A stretch of DNA of 64,000 nt, taken from the NCBI RefSeq assembly GCF_932526225.1, contig NC_064048.1, positions 12,531,665 through 12,595,664 of the forward strand, given 5' to 3'. The DNA is from Nematostella vectensis (taxonomy: Eukaryota > Cnidaria > Anthozoa > Actiniaria > Edwardsiidae). A program made the position numbers and the translations under genes. Shown here piece by piece: positions 1-12,960 of the stretch (position 1 is its first letter; every line of letters starts with the position of its first letter). The notes below the pieces were generated by a model, which did not search any database, had not been told where the DNA came from, and saw only the letters and a list, made by a program, of their open reading frames with translations.

Positions 1-3000
1 GAGACGTGCGAGTTCGAGGCAGGGTGCGAGTGCGGAAGAAACCTCGACTACACTGACCACATCATCCGCGATGTCCTGCTAAACGGCATCAACAACCCAG
101 ACATCCGCCGGGAGGTACTGGGTACCAAGAACATCCTTAAAACCCCCGTTAATGACGTCATCGCACTGGTCGAGGGTAAAGAGATGGCTCGAAACGCGCT
201 ACCATCGTCGTCCTTGTCCGCCATCTTGCCTTTCCGACGGCAGCAAAAACCTCCCTCAGACAACCCCCCAGCAGCCCCTTCGCAACCTGACAGGGCCAGG
301 CAGGCTGCCTGCCCGGATTGCCGCGCTCTGTTCCACGTATTTTCGGAAGGGACCAGGGGCTGGAACAGCAAGACACACCAGACGTGGATCACGTGCCACC
401 GATCCCGCCGTCGCCGCCACCGGCCACAACAACCACCCCATGCCCAAAAGCCTGCAGTCCAGACAGTGGAGTTAGAGCCGATATCTCAGATTGCAGCACT
501 CCACGACAAAGAAGCCAACGCTCCCCCACAGCACACGCCCACCACCCATGGCACTGTGCACAAGCCTACCGCTGTCACGCTTGATCACCATGTCTTCACC
601 AAAGGCGAATGGAAACGAGCACGCCTCCGCGCACACCCAACCATCCCGATCACCGTGTCGCTCGATAAGCAAACCACAACCAGACATAGCCACTCTGCAC
701 GCAATTCGTCTCTCCAAGCTGAGGTCTCGGCCATAGCGGACACTGGCGCACAATCTGACCTGTGGTCTCTCGCAGAATTCCTGGCATGTGGCTTCTCGCT
801 GGAGGACCTCTTCCCGGTACGCCTTGACCTCACCGCCGCCAACCGCTCGCCAATCGCCATCGATGGAGCGTTCTTCGCCCGACTGTCGACGATCACTCGT
901 GACGGTGAAGCAGTGTCTTGCCGCTCAATGGTATACGTAAGCGGCAGCGTCCAAGCCATGTACTTATCGTACGAGTCCATGCTTAACCTGGGCATCTTAT
1001 CACATGGCTTTCCCTCCGCCGAGCCCCTGAAGAACCCAAGCGACGAGCACACCGATGACTTAGCCACCCCGCACAGACCCCTGTCAGTCAACTCCACGCG
1101 AGCAGTCAACGAGGGCTGCAGCCAACCCGACAACACAGCGGGCACATGCTCGTGCCCCCAGCGTATCGCCCCCCCCCCCCCACGCCCTCCAAAGATGCCA
1201 TTCGAATGCACACCAGAGAACAACGTAAAGATTCGGGCCTGGCTGCTGGAGCGATATGCCTCCTCCCCATTTAACACCTGCCCCCACCACGCGCTACCCT
1301 GCATGAAGGGACCTCCAGTCGAGATCCACGTGGACCCTACCGCAACCCCGAAGGCATGACACACCCCCGCCAATATCCCCCTTCATTGGCAGCAACAGGT
1401 ATACGACGACCTCCTACGTGACGAAGCCCTGGGCGTGATCGAACGCGTTCCATATGGCGAACCCGTGACATGGTGTCACCGCATGGTGATCACACGGAAG
1501 CAGAATGGATCGCCACGACGCACGGTCGACCTCTCGCCACTCAATAAATTTTGCCAACGGGAGACATTCGCCATGGAGTCTCCGTTCCACCTCGCGCGAC
1601 GCGTCCCGATGGACACCTGGAAAACCGTGACAGATGCCTGGAACGGCTACCACAGTGTTCCCCTCCGCAAAGCAGACCGACCCCTCACGACCTTGATCAC
1701 ACCATTTGGGCGCTGGCGTTATACTAGGGCGCCGCAAGGCTTCCTCTCATCGGGAGATGGATATAATCGCCGATTCGACGCCGTTCTATCGGGCTTTGAG
1801 CGCAAGGAACGTTGTGTCGGCGACACAATACACTACGACTCCGATCTGGAACAGCATTGGTGGAGGACCATCGACTTCCTCACCCGCGTTGGTGAAGCCG
1901 GCATCGTGCTTAACCCGGAGAAGTTTCAGTTTGCGCAGAAAAGCGTAGACTTTGCGGGCTTCCGCGTCTCGGAATCCACCATCGAGCCCCTCCCCAAATA
2001 CTTGGATGCCATCCGGGACTTCCCTACTCCGATCTCTACGACTGACATCCGAAGCTGGTTCGGCCTCGTAAACCAAGTGTCGAACTATGCACAGCTACGC
2101 GACATCATGGCGCCATTTAAGCCTTTCCTGAGCCCGCGCTGCAAGTTCTCCTGGTCATCCCAATTGGAAGAGGCATTTCAGGCGTCAAAAGCGGCCATTA
2201 TCCAGGCCATACGCCAAGGCGTGGAGATCTTTGACATGCAGCGACGCACTTGTCTACGCCCAGACTGGTCGCAACGTGGCATCGGTTACTTCCTGTTGCA
2301 GCAGCATTGTGAATGCCCTTCTGACGTCCCCGACTGCTGCCCTGGGGGATGGCGTATCACCCTGGCCGGCTCGCGCTCCCTACTCTCGGCTGAACAGCGC
2401 TACGCAGCAATCGAAGGAGAGGCCTTAGCCGTAGCTTGGGGATAAGAACAAACCAAGTACTTCACACAAGGCTGCGACAATCTCCTCGTCGTCACCGACC
2501 ATAAGCCGCTCGTGAAGATATTCGGCGACCGCACCCTTGACGAGATCACCAACACACGTCTGTTCCGTCTAAAACAGCGTACCCTCCAGTGGCGTTTCGA
2601 CATCAAACATCTGCCTGGGACAAGTAACCTTGCAGCTGATGCACCATCTCGACACCCGTCACCCACAGACCCTGACTGTCACTCCTCAACGGGATCGCCG
2701 AGCACCCCCGACATGGTAGAAGCAGCACACATGGCATCCATTTGCGACGACACTCAAGACATCAGTACCATATCATGGCCCCTCCTCGCACAAGAAACAG
2801 CCTCTGACACGTCGCTTAGCAACCTCCTTCAACAGATTAAACACGGAACGACAACTGCTGACAGCCGCGATCCTGATCTCGCAACCTTTGGGCCCATCTG
2901 TGATTCTATCTATGCACATGAAGGGGTCCTCTTGTACCAGGATCGCGTCATTGTCCCCACCTCTCTCCGTCCCCGTGTTCTTCAGCACCTTCACGCAGCC

Positions 3001-4368
3001 CAACAAGGCACCTCGTCAATGGAGCAACGTGCTCGCACAATAATCTACTGGCCAGGAATGGCAAGGGACATCCGTGCTATCAGAGAACGCTGTTCAGACT
3101 GCAATAGGAATGCACCATCACAAGCTGCCACCCCTCCCCTACCATCGCCGCCACCGTCTACCCCGTTCGAGGCGGTCTTTGCCGACTTCTTCGACTACTT
3201 GGTCGCTGGCGACCGCCTCTCAGGGTGGGTAGAAGTGTTCAGTTCAAAAGCGGGGACCACCCTTGCAGGCGCTGCAGGCCTGACTCGCCATCTACGCTCC
3301 CTCTTTGCCACGTTCGGCGTACCGGAAGAGCTTTCCAGTGATGGGGGACCCGAGTTCACAGCAGGGGTCACACAGGACTTCCTCCGAGCATGGGGCGTAC
3401 GCCACCGTGTGTCATCCGCGCACTTCCCCCAGTCTAACGAACGGGCAGAGGTGGCCGTTAAAACAGCCAAGCGCCTCCTTATGTCAAACACTGGTCCGAC
3501 GGGTAGCCTCGACCATGACCGTTTCCTACGCGCTATACTGCAGCTACGCAACACACCTGACCCAGACTGCAACGTCTTGCCCGCTCAGATTATCTTCGGT
3601 CGCCCCCTGAGGGACACACTCTCTTTCGTCAACAGACTAGAGAAGTTCTCCAACTCTCACGTCAGACCACTCTGGCGCGAGGCGTGGGCTGCCAAGGAAG
3701 ACGCCCTCCGGTCCCGTATCACGCGTACTGCTGAGACACTGAAAGAACATTCGCGCCCACTCAGACCGCTTGCCGTCGGCGAGAGGGTCTTCCTCCAGAA
3801 CCAGCAAGGAAGAAACCCCAACAAGTGGGACAGGTCGGGAGTTGTAGTTGAGTCTCCAGGCCACGACCAGTACCGTGTCAAGGTTGACGGGTCCGGACGC
3901 CTAACCCTACGCAATCGTCGATTTCTACGGGCTTACACTCCAGCCTCTCCAGACATCAAGCCACCGCCCGCGGTAGCAACACCTCCACACCAACCTTGTC
4001 ACACATCAGAGCAGCGACAACGGTCTCAACGCCCCCCAGCCCTGTCCCCACAAAGGACACCCACGACGACGCCCTCGCCATCTGAGTTGGGATCACCAGA
4101 AAAGTCTCCCTTCGCGGACTCTGATCCAGTGGGTCCCGCAGCTCCCGCCCGCCACCCTCACTACAGCCCTGCCGAGTCGGCGTGTGCACCACTTCCCAAC
4201 GAAGAGCCTTCAGTGTCCCCTCCGCAACAGGAGAAGGCAGTTGCACTCCCCACGTCCATGCCGCGCACGCCGACCGCCAAAACGTTTCGAACCCGAGACT
4301 GGTCAATGGTACGAGCCGTAAGCCGTCCATCTACGTTCGCCCGTAGCCTCCCGGACTGGGGGGGGTGA
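1..4368 (+). mobile_element. Ty3/Gypsy retrotransposon copy A, gag-pol, left end cut by the window, degenerate
   Basis: Internal region of a Ty3/Gypsy LTR retrotransposon. The reading frame at 184-1359 holds the end of gag and an aspartic protease with DTGA (near 738-750). Reverse transcriptase and RNase H follow at 1435-2445. RNase H end and integrase lie at 2512-4368, with an HH-CC zinc finger (about 2990-3110), a D-D-E core (DGGPEF near 3342) and a proline-rich tail. Lesions seen: a TGA at 1357-1359 between protease and RT, CVGD instead of CVDD at the RT active site (near 1816), a TAA at 2443-2445, and a 15-base deletion at the first integrase aspartate (near 3195) relative to copy B. A G-rich polypurine tract sits just before the LTR at 4369. 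Position 1 aligns with position 5620 of copy B. This copy cannot be autonomous. Confidence 0.93.
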
Positions 4369-4642
4369 TGTAGAGATTACCGCTGACTACTCTCGTTCCC
4401 AGGACTATGGGACGGGTGGAAAAAACAAGATGGCGGCCTAAAGTTGACTTCACGAACTATACACCGCTTCACTGGGTGTAATCCACCGGTTTTTACCCAT
4501 TTATAGTCGTAAGAGTCTCCTGTGTTTTGTTCATTACCTCGTTCATGTTGTTCAAACGATTTATTGTTATCTTATCTTTGTTAGAACGACTTCAACATCT
4601 TTGTCAATAAATCGAGTTGTCATCGAGGAGTATTTATCTTCA
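4369..4642 (+). repeat. 3' LTR of Gypsy copy A
   Basis: A 274-base LTR starting TGTAGAGATTACC and ending TCTTCA (TG...CA ends), directly after a polypurine run. It matches 10037-10310 almost base for base over the same 274-base length. LINE sequence starts immediately after it in both copies, so the element inserted into a LINE. Confidence 0.88.
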
Positions 4643-5009
4643 AACTGTGATCCGTTGTTTTCTGTTGCTCAAGTAAGAGTGGAACCAGCAAAGAAGGGAA
4701 CCAGAAATGCCGAAACTGTGCTCCAGTTTGTAGAGAAGTGCGGCATGGTCCACCTTGTCGAATGCTTTCGACATGTCCATGTAGATGACGTCCGTTCTTT
4801 TCCCGTTATCCAACAAAGAGCCGATATGGCGCAATACCTCAAGTAGCTGGGTGGTACAAGATTTTCCAGGCAGGAATCCGTGCTGAACGTTGTTAATCAG
4901 AGTTGTTAAATGATCCCGTATGTTGGCGAGTACGCAGCGCTCGAGAACTTTCGATATGACTGGCAACAGAGATATCGGGCGATAGTTCTCGACTTGTTGT
5001 TTATCCCCT
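4643..5009 (-). mobile_element. CR1/Jockey-type LINE reverse transcriptase fragment, copy 1
   Basis: On the minus strand this encodes part of a non-LTR reverse transcriptase with the motifs HGFLPGKSCTTQLLE and MDMSKAFDKVDH, read from about 4966 to 4640. It is the same piece as 10311-10675 in the second duplicate. It stops abruptly at about 5009, where the sequence switches to the inside of a Gypsy LTR. The switch is at a short T-rich microhomology and is the junction of a tandem duplication. Confidence 0.9.
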
Positions 5010-5091
5010 TTATTGTTATCTTATCTTTGTTAGAACGACTTCAACATCTTTGTCAATAAATCGAGTTGTCAGCGAGGAGTATTCATCTTCA
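5010..5091 (+). repeat. Truncated 5' LTR of Gypsy copy B (last ~82 bases)
   Basis: Matches the final ~82 bases of the LTRs at 4369-4642 and 10037-10310 and ends with the same TCTTCA. The first ~190 bases of this 5' LTR are missing, replaced by LINE sequence. The element's leader (5092-5145) follows. Confidence 0.85.
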
Positions 5092-8000
5092 TGTTGAAGT
5101 CGTTGGCTCACTAGTGATCTCCCAGCACCACAGCTACAGACAGCCATGGTCATAGTCCGGTGCTCCGTCCCAAACTGCGAGTTTGCCACCGACGACGTTT
5201 CTGAAGCACTGGCTATTACCCTTCTTACGAATCACGGACTCGCCCACCAGATTACACCGCCTCCCGTCGCAAGACCTACCCCAGCGCCTGCCCTAGACTT
5301 GAGCGCCCAAAAGTGGACATTGGCGTATCCACCGAAGGATGGAATGTCTTCACTCGCCGCTGGCAAGTTTTTCGCACTGGATCTGGCATCGATGACGACT
5401 CAGCGCCTTCCCAATTATTCCAGTGCGCAGGTACTTAGCTCGGCGACAGTTTGTTAAAAGCAAACCCGGCTGCCGCCTCAAGCTCCCTGCAAGACCTCCT
5501 AGCTGCTATGCGATCCCTCGCCGTCATCCCAGTCGCAACGGGTGTCCTACGCGCCGAGCTGCTGCAGATCCGCCAAGAACGCGACGAGCCGTTCCGCGCA
5601 TTCTCTGCGCGATAAGGCCGAGACGTGCGAGTTCGAGGCAGGGTGCGAGTGCGGAAGAAACCTCGACTACACTGACCACATCATCCGCGATGTCCTGCTA
5701 AACGGCATCAACGACCCAGACATCCGCCGGGAGGTACAGGGTACCAAGAACATCCTTAAAACCCCCGTTAATGACGTCATCGCACTAGTCGAGGGTAAAG
5801 AGATGGCTCGAAACGCGCTACCATCATCGTCCTTGTCCGCCATCTCGTCTTTCCGACGGCAGCAAAAACCTCCCTCAGACAACCCCCCAGCAGCCCCTTC
5901 GCAACCTGACAGGGCCAGGCAGGCTGCCTGCCCGGATTGCCGCGCTCTGTTCCACGTATTTTTGGAAGGGACCAGGGGATGGAACAGCAAGCCACACCAT
6001 ACGTGCATCACGTGCCACCGATCCCGCCGTCGCAGCCACCGGCCACAACAACCACCCCATGCCCAAAGTCCTGCAGTCCAGACAGTGGAATCAGAGCCGA
6101 TATCTCAGATTGCAGCGTTCCACGACAAAGAAGCCAACGCTCCCCCACAACACACGCCCACCACCCATGGCCCTGTGCACAAGCCTACCGCTGTCACGCT
6201 TGATCACCATGTCTTCACCAAAGGCGAGTGGAAACGAGCACGCCTCCGCGCACACCCAACCATCCCGATCACCGTGTCGCTCGATAAGCAAACCACAACC
6301 AGACATAGCCACTCTGCACGCAATTCGTCTCTCCAAGCTGAGGTCTCGGCCATAGCGGACACTGTCGCACAATCTGACCTGTGGTCTCTCGCAGAATTCC
6401 TGGCATCTGGCTTCTCGCTGGAGGACCTCTTCCCGGTACGCCTTGACCTCACCGCCGCCAACCGCTCGCCAATCGCCATCGATGGAGCGTTCTTCGCCCG
6501 ACTGTCGACGATCACTCGTGACGGTGAAGCAGTGTCTTGCCGCTCAATGGTATACGTAAGCGGCAGCGTCCAAGCCATGTACTTATCGTACGAGTCCATG
6601 CTTAACCTGGGCATCTTATCACATGGCTTTCCCTCCGCCGAGCCCCTGAAGAAGCCAAGCGACGAGCACACCGATGACTCAGCCACCCCGCACAGACCCC
6701 TGTCAGTCAACTCCACGCGAGCAGTCAACGAGGGCTGCAGCCAACCCGACAACACAGCGGGCACATGCTCGTGCCCCCAGCGTATCGCCCCCCCCCCCCC
6801 CCCCCCCCACGCCCTCCAATGTTGCCATTCGAATGCACACCAGAGAACAACGTAAAGATGCGGGCCTGGCTGCTGGAGCGATATGCCTCCTCCACATTTA
6901 ACACCGGCCCCCACCACGCGCTACCCTGCATGAATGGGCCTCCAGTCGAGATCCACGTGGACCCTACCGCAACCCCGAAGGCATGCCACACCCCCACCAA
7001 TATCCCCCTTCATTGGCAGCAACAGATATACGACGACCTCCTATGTGACGAAGCCCTGGGCGTGATCGAACGCGTTCCATATGGCGAAACCGTGACATGG
7101 TGTCACCGCATGGTGATCACACGGAAGCAGAATGGATCGCCACGACGCACGGTCGACCTCTCGCCACTCAATAAATTTTGCCAACGGGAGACATTCGCCA
7201 TGGAGTCCCCGTTCCACCTCGCGCGACGCGTCCCGATGGACACCTGGAAAACCGTGACAGATGCCTGGAACGGCTACCACAGTGTTCCTCTCCGCGAAGC
7301 AGACCGACCCCTCACGACCTTCATCACACCATTTGGGCGCTGGTGTTATACTAGGGCGCCGCAAGGCTTCCCCTCATCGGGAGATGGATATAATCGCCGC
7401 TTCGACGCCGTTCTATCGGGCTTTGAGCGCAAGGAACGTTGTGTCGACGACACAATACACTACGACTCCGATCTGGAACAGCATTGGTGGAGGACCATCG
7501 ACTTCCTCACCCGCGTTGGTGAAGCCGGCATCGTGCTTAACCCGGATAAGTTTCAGTTTGCGCAGAAAAGCGTAGACTTTGCGGGCTTCCGCGTCTCGGA
7601 ATCCACCATCGAGCCCCTCCCCAAACACTTGGATGCCATCCGGGACTTCCCTACTCCGATCTCTACGACTGACATCCGAAGCTGGTTCGGCCTCGTAAAC
7701 CAAGTGTCGAACTATGCACAGCTACGCGACATCATGGCGCCATTTTAGCCTTTCCTTAGCCCGCGCTGCAAGTTCTCCTGGTCATCCCAATTGGAAGAGG
7801 CATTTCAGGCGTCAAAAGCGGCCATTATCCAGGCCATACGCCAAGGCGTGGCGATCTTTGACATGCAGCGACGCACTTGTCTACGCCCAGACTGGTCGCA
7901 ACGTGGCATCGGTTACTTCCTGTTGCAGCAGCATTGTGAATGCCCTTCTGACGTCCCCGACTGCTGCCCTGGGGGATGGCGTATCACCCTGGCCGGCTCG

Positions 8001-10036
8001 CGCTCCCTACTCTCGACTGAACAGCGCTACGCAGCAATCGAAGGAGAGGCCTTAGCCGTAGCTTGGGGATTAGAACAAACCAAGTACTTCACACAAGGCT
8101 GCGACAATCTCCTCGTCGTCACCGACCATAAGCTGCTCGTGAAGATATTCGGCGACCGCACCCTTGACGAGATCACCAACACACGTCTGTTCCGTCTAAA
8201 ACAGCGTACCCTCCAGTGGCGTTTCGACATCAAACATCTGCCTGGGACAAGTAACCTTGCAGCTGACGCAGCATCTCGACACCCGTCACCCACAGACCCT
8301 GACTGTCACTCCTCAACGGGATCGCCGAGCACCCCCGACATGGTAGAAGCAGCACACATGGCATCCATTTGAGACGACACTCAGGACATCAGTACCATAT
8401 CATGGCCCCTCCTCGCACAAGAAACAGCCTCTGACACGTCGCTTAGCAACCTCCTTCAACAGATTGAACACGGAACGACAACTGCTGACAGCCGCGATCC
8501 TGATCTCGCACCCTTTGGGCCCATCCGTGATTCTATCTATGCACATGAAGGGGTCCTCTTGTACCAGGATCGCGTCATTGTCCCCACCTCTCTCCGTCCC
8601 CGTGTTCTTCAGCACCTCCACGCAGCCCACCAAGGCACCTCGTCAATGGAGCAACGTGCTCGCACAATAATCTACTGGCCAGGAATGGCAAGGGACATCC
8701 GTGCTATCAGAGAACGCTGTTCAGACTGCAATAGGAATGCACCATCACAAGCTGCCACCCCTCCCCTACCATCGCAGCCACCGTCTACCCCGTTCGAGGC
8801 GGTCTTTGCCGACTTCTTCGACTACGGCGGGTATCACTACTTGGTCGCTGGCGACCGCCTCTCAGGGTGGGTAGAAGTGTTCAGTTCAAAAGCGGGGACC
8901 ACCCTTGCAGGCGCTGCAGGCCTGACTCGCCATCTACGCTATCTCTTCGCCACGTTCGGCGTACCGGAAGAGCTTTCCAGTGATGGGGGACCCGAGTTCA
9001 CAGCAGGGGTCACACAGGACTTCCTCCGAGCATGGGGCGTACGCCACCGTGTGTCATCCGCGCACTTCCCCCAGTCTAACGAACGGGCAGAGGTGGCCGT
9101 TAAAACAGCCAAGCGCCTCCTTATGTCAAACACTGGTCCGACGGGTAGCCTCGACCATGACCGTTTCCTACGCGCTATGCTGCAGCTACGCAACACACCT
9201 GACCCAGACTGCAACGTCTGGCCCACTCAGATTATCTTCGGTCGCCCCCTGAGGGACACACTCTCTTTCGTCAACAGACTAGAGAAGTTCTCCAACCCTC
9301 ACGTCAGACCACTCTGGCGCGAGGCGTGGGCTGCCAAGGAAGACGCCCTCCGCTCCCGTTTCACGCGTACTGCTGAGACACTGAAAGAACATTCGCGCCC
9401 ACTCAGACCGCTTGCCGTCGGCGAGAGGGTCTTCCTCCAAAACCAGCAGGGAAGAAACCCCAACAAGTGGGACAGGTCGGGAGTTGTAGTTGAGTCTCCA
9501 GGCCACGACCAGTACCGTGTCAAGGTTGACGGGTCCGGACGCCTAACCCTACGCAATCGTCGATTTCTACGGGCTTACACTCCAGCCTCTCCAGACATCA
9601 AGCCACCGCCCGCGGTAGCAACACCTCCACACCAACCTTGTCACACATCAGAGCAGCGACAACGGTCTCAACGCCCCCCAGCCCTGTCCCCACAAAGGAC
9701 ACCCACGACGACGCCCTCGCCATCTGAGTTGGGATCACCAGAAAAGTCTCCCTTCGCGGACTCTGATCCAGTGGGTCCCGCAGCTCCCGCCCGCCACCCT
9801 CACTACAGCCCTGCCGAGTCGGTGTGTGCACTACTTCCCAACGAAGAGCCTTTAGTGTCCCCTCCGCAACAGGAGAAGGCAGCGGCCCCGCAGCCGCAGC
9901 TGCACTCTCCACGTCCATGCCGCGCACGCCGACCGCCAAAACGTTTCGAACCCGAGACTGGTCAATGGTACGAGCCGTAAGTCCGTCCATCTACGTTCGC
10001 CCGTAGCCTCCCGGACTGGGGGGGGGGGGGTGGGGA
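5092..10036 (+). mobile_element. Ty3/Gypsy retrotransposon copy B, gag-pol, degenerate
   Basis: Nearly complete internal region. The gag start is probably the ATG at 5146 (frame 5146-5457, with CSVPNCEF). A frameshift leads into 5542-6855 (gag and protease). RT runs at 6765-7748, RNase H at 7791-8372, and the end of that module plus integrase at 8559-9980. Lesions differ from copy A: DTVA replaces DTGA in the protease (near 6361), there is a frameshift at a poly-C run near 6788-6809, a TAG at 7746-7748, and a TGA at 8370-8372. The RT box here is the intact CVDD form (near 7443), and the integrase first-aspartate region is undeleted. The two copies differ by scattered substitutions and small indels over ~4.4 kb, so their split is recent. 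Confidence 0.94.
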
Positions 10037-10310
10037 TGTAGAGATTACCGCTGACCACTCTCGTTCCCAGGACTATGGGACGGGTGGAAAAAACAAGATG
10101 GCGGACTAAAGTTGACTTCACGAACTATACACCGCTTCACTGGGTGTAATCCACCAGTTTTTACCCATTTATAGTCGTAAGAGTCTCCTGTGTTTTGTTC
10201 ATTACCTCGTTCATGTTGTTCAAACGATTTATTGTTATCTTATCTTTGTTAGGACGACTTCAACATCTTTGTCAATAAATCGAGTTGTCATCGAGGAGTA
10301 TTTATCTTCA
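10037..10310 (+). repeat. 3' LTR of Gypsy copy B
   Basis: A 274-base TG...CA LTR matching 4369-4642. It is preceded by a long G tract (10018-10030) and followed directly by antisense LINE sequence, as in copy A. Confidence 0.88.
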
Positions 10311-11560
10311 AACTGTGACCCGTTGTCTTCTGTTGCTCAAGTAAGAGTGGAACCAGCAAAGAAGGGAACCAGAAATGCCGAAACTGTGCTCCAGTTTGTA
10401 GAGAAGTGCGGCATGGTCCACCTTGTCGAATGCTTTCGACATGTCCATGTAGATGACGTCCGTTTGTTTCCCGTTATCCAACAAAGAGCCGATATGGCGC
10501 AATACCTCAAGTAGCTGGGTGGTACAAGATTTTCCAGGCAGGAATCCGTGCTGAACGTTGTTAATCAGAGTTGTTAAATGATCCCGTATGTTGGCGAGTA
10601 CGCAGCGCTCGAGAACTTTCGATATGACTGGCAACAGAGATATCGGGCGATAGTTCTCGACTTGTTGTTTATCCCCTTTTTTGTAGACTGGAATAATGTT
10701 AGCCAGTTTCCATTCATCAGGTGGTGAGTGAGGTGAGTGAGGGACGGAGCAATCTGTTGCGCGGTTTCCTTCAGTAGGCGGCATGGAATTCCATCAGAGC
10801 CTGAAGCTTCGTTCACGTCCAGGGCTAAGAGGGCATTCTGCACCTCCTGGGTTCTTAGTTGCACAGAGGAGAGGTGTGGTATTCCCACAAGCTCGAGAAG
10901 TTCTGATCCCTGATAGGGAAGCAGATGCGCAAGCGCTCTAGGACCAAACACAGTGATGAGAAATATCCGTTGAATAAGCTAGCAATTGAAGCAGGCGTGG
11001 ATGCTAGGCGCGCTGGTTGGGTACTATTCTCAGCGCTTCCGATAGACATGATTCCTGGGAACCGAAAGTCTCTGCTTTTAAGTTTGAAGATGGACCAGAA
11101 TCGTTTAGGATTCAGGCGTAACTCATCGTCCAGAGAATTAAAAAAATCAGTTCGACTAGATCTTATCATCCTCTTGGCTTCGGCTCTTAATTCCTTAAAT
11201 CTGTCTTTAAAGGCATCCGTAGGAGATTTTCTTAGCTTTTCCGCACAGCCTCCTTCTTTCTCAGAGCGTGAATAATATCGCCGTTAATCCATGGTGACGT
11301 ATTCCTTCCTTTGATCTTTTTTGTAGGTATGTAATCATTCACGGCGGCGAGAAAAGTGTCTTTCCATTCCCGCCAGCTGGTGTTTACATCATTATGGTGT
11401 ATAGTATTGGCGAGGTCAACTGCCTCTAATGCTGAACGCAGACCTTCGAAGTCGCCTTTCTTATAGTCCAAAACGGTACCCACTTGCTTGGGTGGCGCCT
11501 TTTTAGAAGTTTCGAACTGAAAAACGATTGAGCCGTGGTCGGTAAAAAGGCCATTGACGC
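10311..11560 (-). mobile_element. CR1/Jockey-type LINE fragment, copy 2 (longer)
   Basis: Minus-strand frames at 10784-10308, 10951-10574, 11169-10855 and 11633-11232 carry successive parts of a non-LTR pol, interrupted by frameshifts. They include the linker before RT (LALDVNEASGSDGIP), RT motifs (NYRPISLLPVISK, LPGKSC, MDMSKAFDKVDH) and upstream sequence. The RT catalytic core beyond YLSNRRQR is cut off at the LTR boundary at 10310. It is the uninterrupted version of the fragment at 4643-5009. A minisatellite abuts it upstream, at about 11560. Confidence 0.9.
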
Positions 11561-12083
11561 ACTTTGTAATAATTGACGCGTCGCGCACTTTGTAATAATT
11601 GACACACTTTGTTATAATTGACGCGTCGCGCACTTTGTAATAATTAACGAACTTTGTAATAATTGACGCACCTTGTAATAATTGACGCGTCGCGCACTTT
11701 GTAATAATTGACGAACTTTGTAATTATTGACGCACTTTGTAATAATTGACGCACTTTGTAATAATTGACGCGTCGCGCACTTTGTAATAATTGACACACT
11801 TTGTTATAATTGACGCGTCGCGCACTTTGTAATAATTAACGAACTTTGTAATAATTGACGCACCTTGTAATAATTGACGCGTCGCGCACTTTGTAATAAT
11901 TGACGAACTTTGTAATTATTGACGCACTTTGTAATAATTGACGCGTCGCGCACTTTGTAATAATTGACGCGTCGCGCACTTTGTAATCATTGACGCGTCG
12001 CGCACTTTGTAATAATTGACGCGTCGCGCACTTTGTAATAATTGACGAAATTTGTAATAATTGACGCACTTTGTAATAATACA
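11560..12083. repeat. Composite minisatellite of ~19- and ~26-base units
   Basis: About 22 units of a core, cactttgtaataattgac, joined by either a short linker (gaa, gca) or the longer gcgtcgcg linker. A block of about 190 bases including several unit types is itself repeated (about 11580-11760 and 11770-11950), which points to higher-order duplication. The open frames here are repeat artefacts. Confidence 0.9.
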
Positions 12084-12580
12084 GCTTCGTAATTGGACAA
12101 CCATTCGACGGCCAAAGAAAGAGATGGGAGTTGAGTGGTGGTATCAACGTTCCAGTCAAGATCCAAATCGAAGTATCAATGAACAAAGCGAAGAAACTAA
12201 AGCGCACTCTTGACCAGATTGGCAAGTGAGATCTGCGCTATCAAACTGCACAACTTGATGGAACTTTAATTGAGTGAGTGCCAGCGACTCGTTTTGCATA
12301 ATTAAACTGTTCTGTTAATCCTTGTAATCTGAGATTAAGCGGTATGCGACTACAGGACAATGTGAACCGGAAACGAACATTTGTAGTTGAAAAGCATTTG
12401 AATCTATCTATCATTAAACTTTTCTTTTAGTATCGAAGTAGCAGTTTGTTCTGACCCCTAAAAGATACCGTGTCACAAAAAAATGCCAGTGCTTAAACTT
12501 GAACCCCCTAAAAGGTACCAAACCCGTGATTTTTACCCCTAAAGGGTACTACGAGCATCCCCGTCATCTCGGTATAGGGA
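12084..12580. other. Unassigned intergenic DNA
   Basis: No gene, RNA or element was recognised. A short imperfect repeat of a 'taaaaggtacc' type motif occurs three times at about 12458-12550. Confidence 0.5.
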
Positions 12581-12624
12581 GTCCCCCCCCCCCCCCCGGG
12601 TATTAACCTTTCGTAGATTTTCCT

Positions 12625-12960
12625 ATGCTAGGTACATGTACTCGTCTTCCCCCCTGGGTCCCTTCCCTTAGATTCTATTTATTTTACAATAAAGAAACTC
12701 TCACCAGGCTCTCTCCCCCTCCTTACCCCTGGGGTATAAGAGGGGTGGACCCTGGCAATGTGACCAGCTCTCACCAGGCTCTCTCCACCTCTGCTTGCTC
12801 CTGGGGTATCAGAGGGGTAAACCCGGGCCACGTGACCAGCTCTCACTAGGTTCTCTCCCCCTTCTTGCCCCTGGGGTATAAGAGGGGTGGATCCTGGCCA
12901 CGTGACCAGCTCTCACCAGGCTCTCTCCCCCAACTTGCCCCTGTGGGATAATCAAGGGAC
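12625..12960. repeat. ~80-base GC-rich tandem repeat, about 4 copies
   Basis: Units contain ctctcaccaggctctctccc, then ggggtataagaggggtgga and cacgtgaccag. Copies start near 12708, 12770, 12840 and 12908. A 15-base C run ends at about 12597. The frame at 12625-12849 is a product of the repeat. Confidence 0.8.

Noticed and set aside
585-1373. Long minus-strand frames over the Gypsy copies (also 6204-6917)
   Set aside because: Shadows of the plus-strand gag-protease coding sequence; no known domain.
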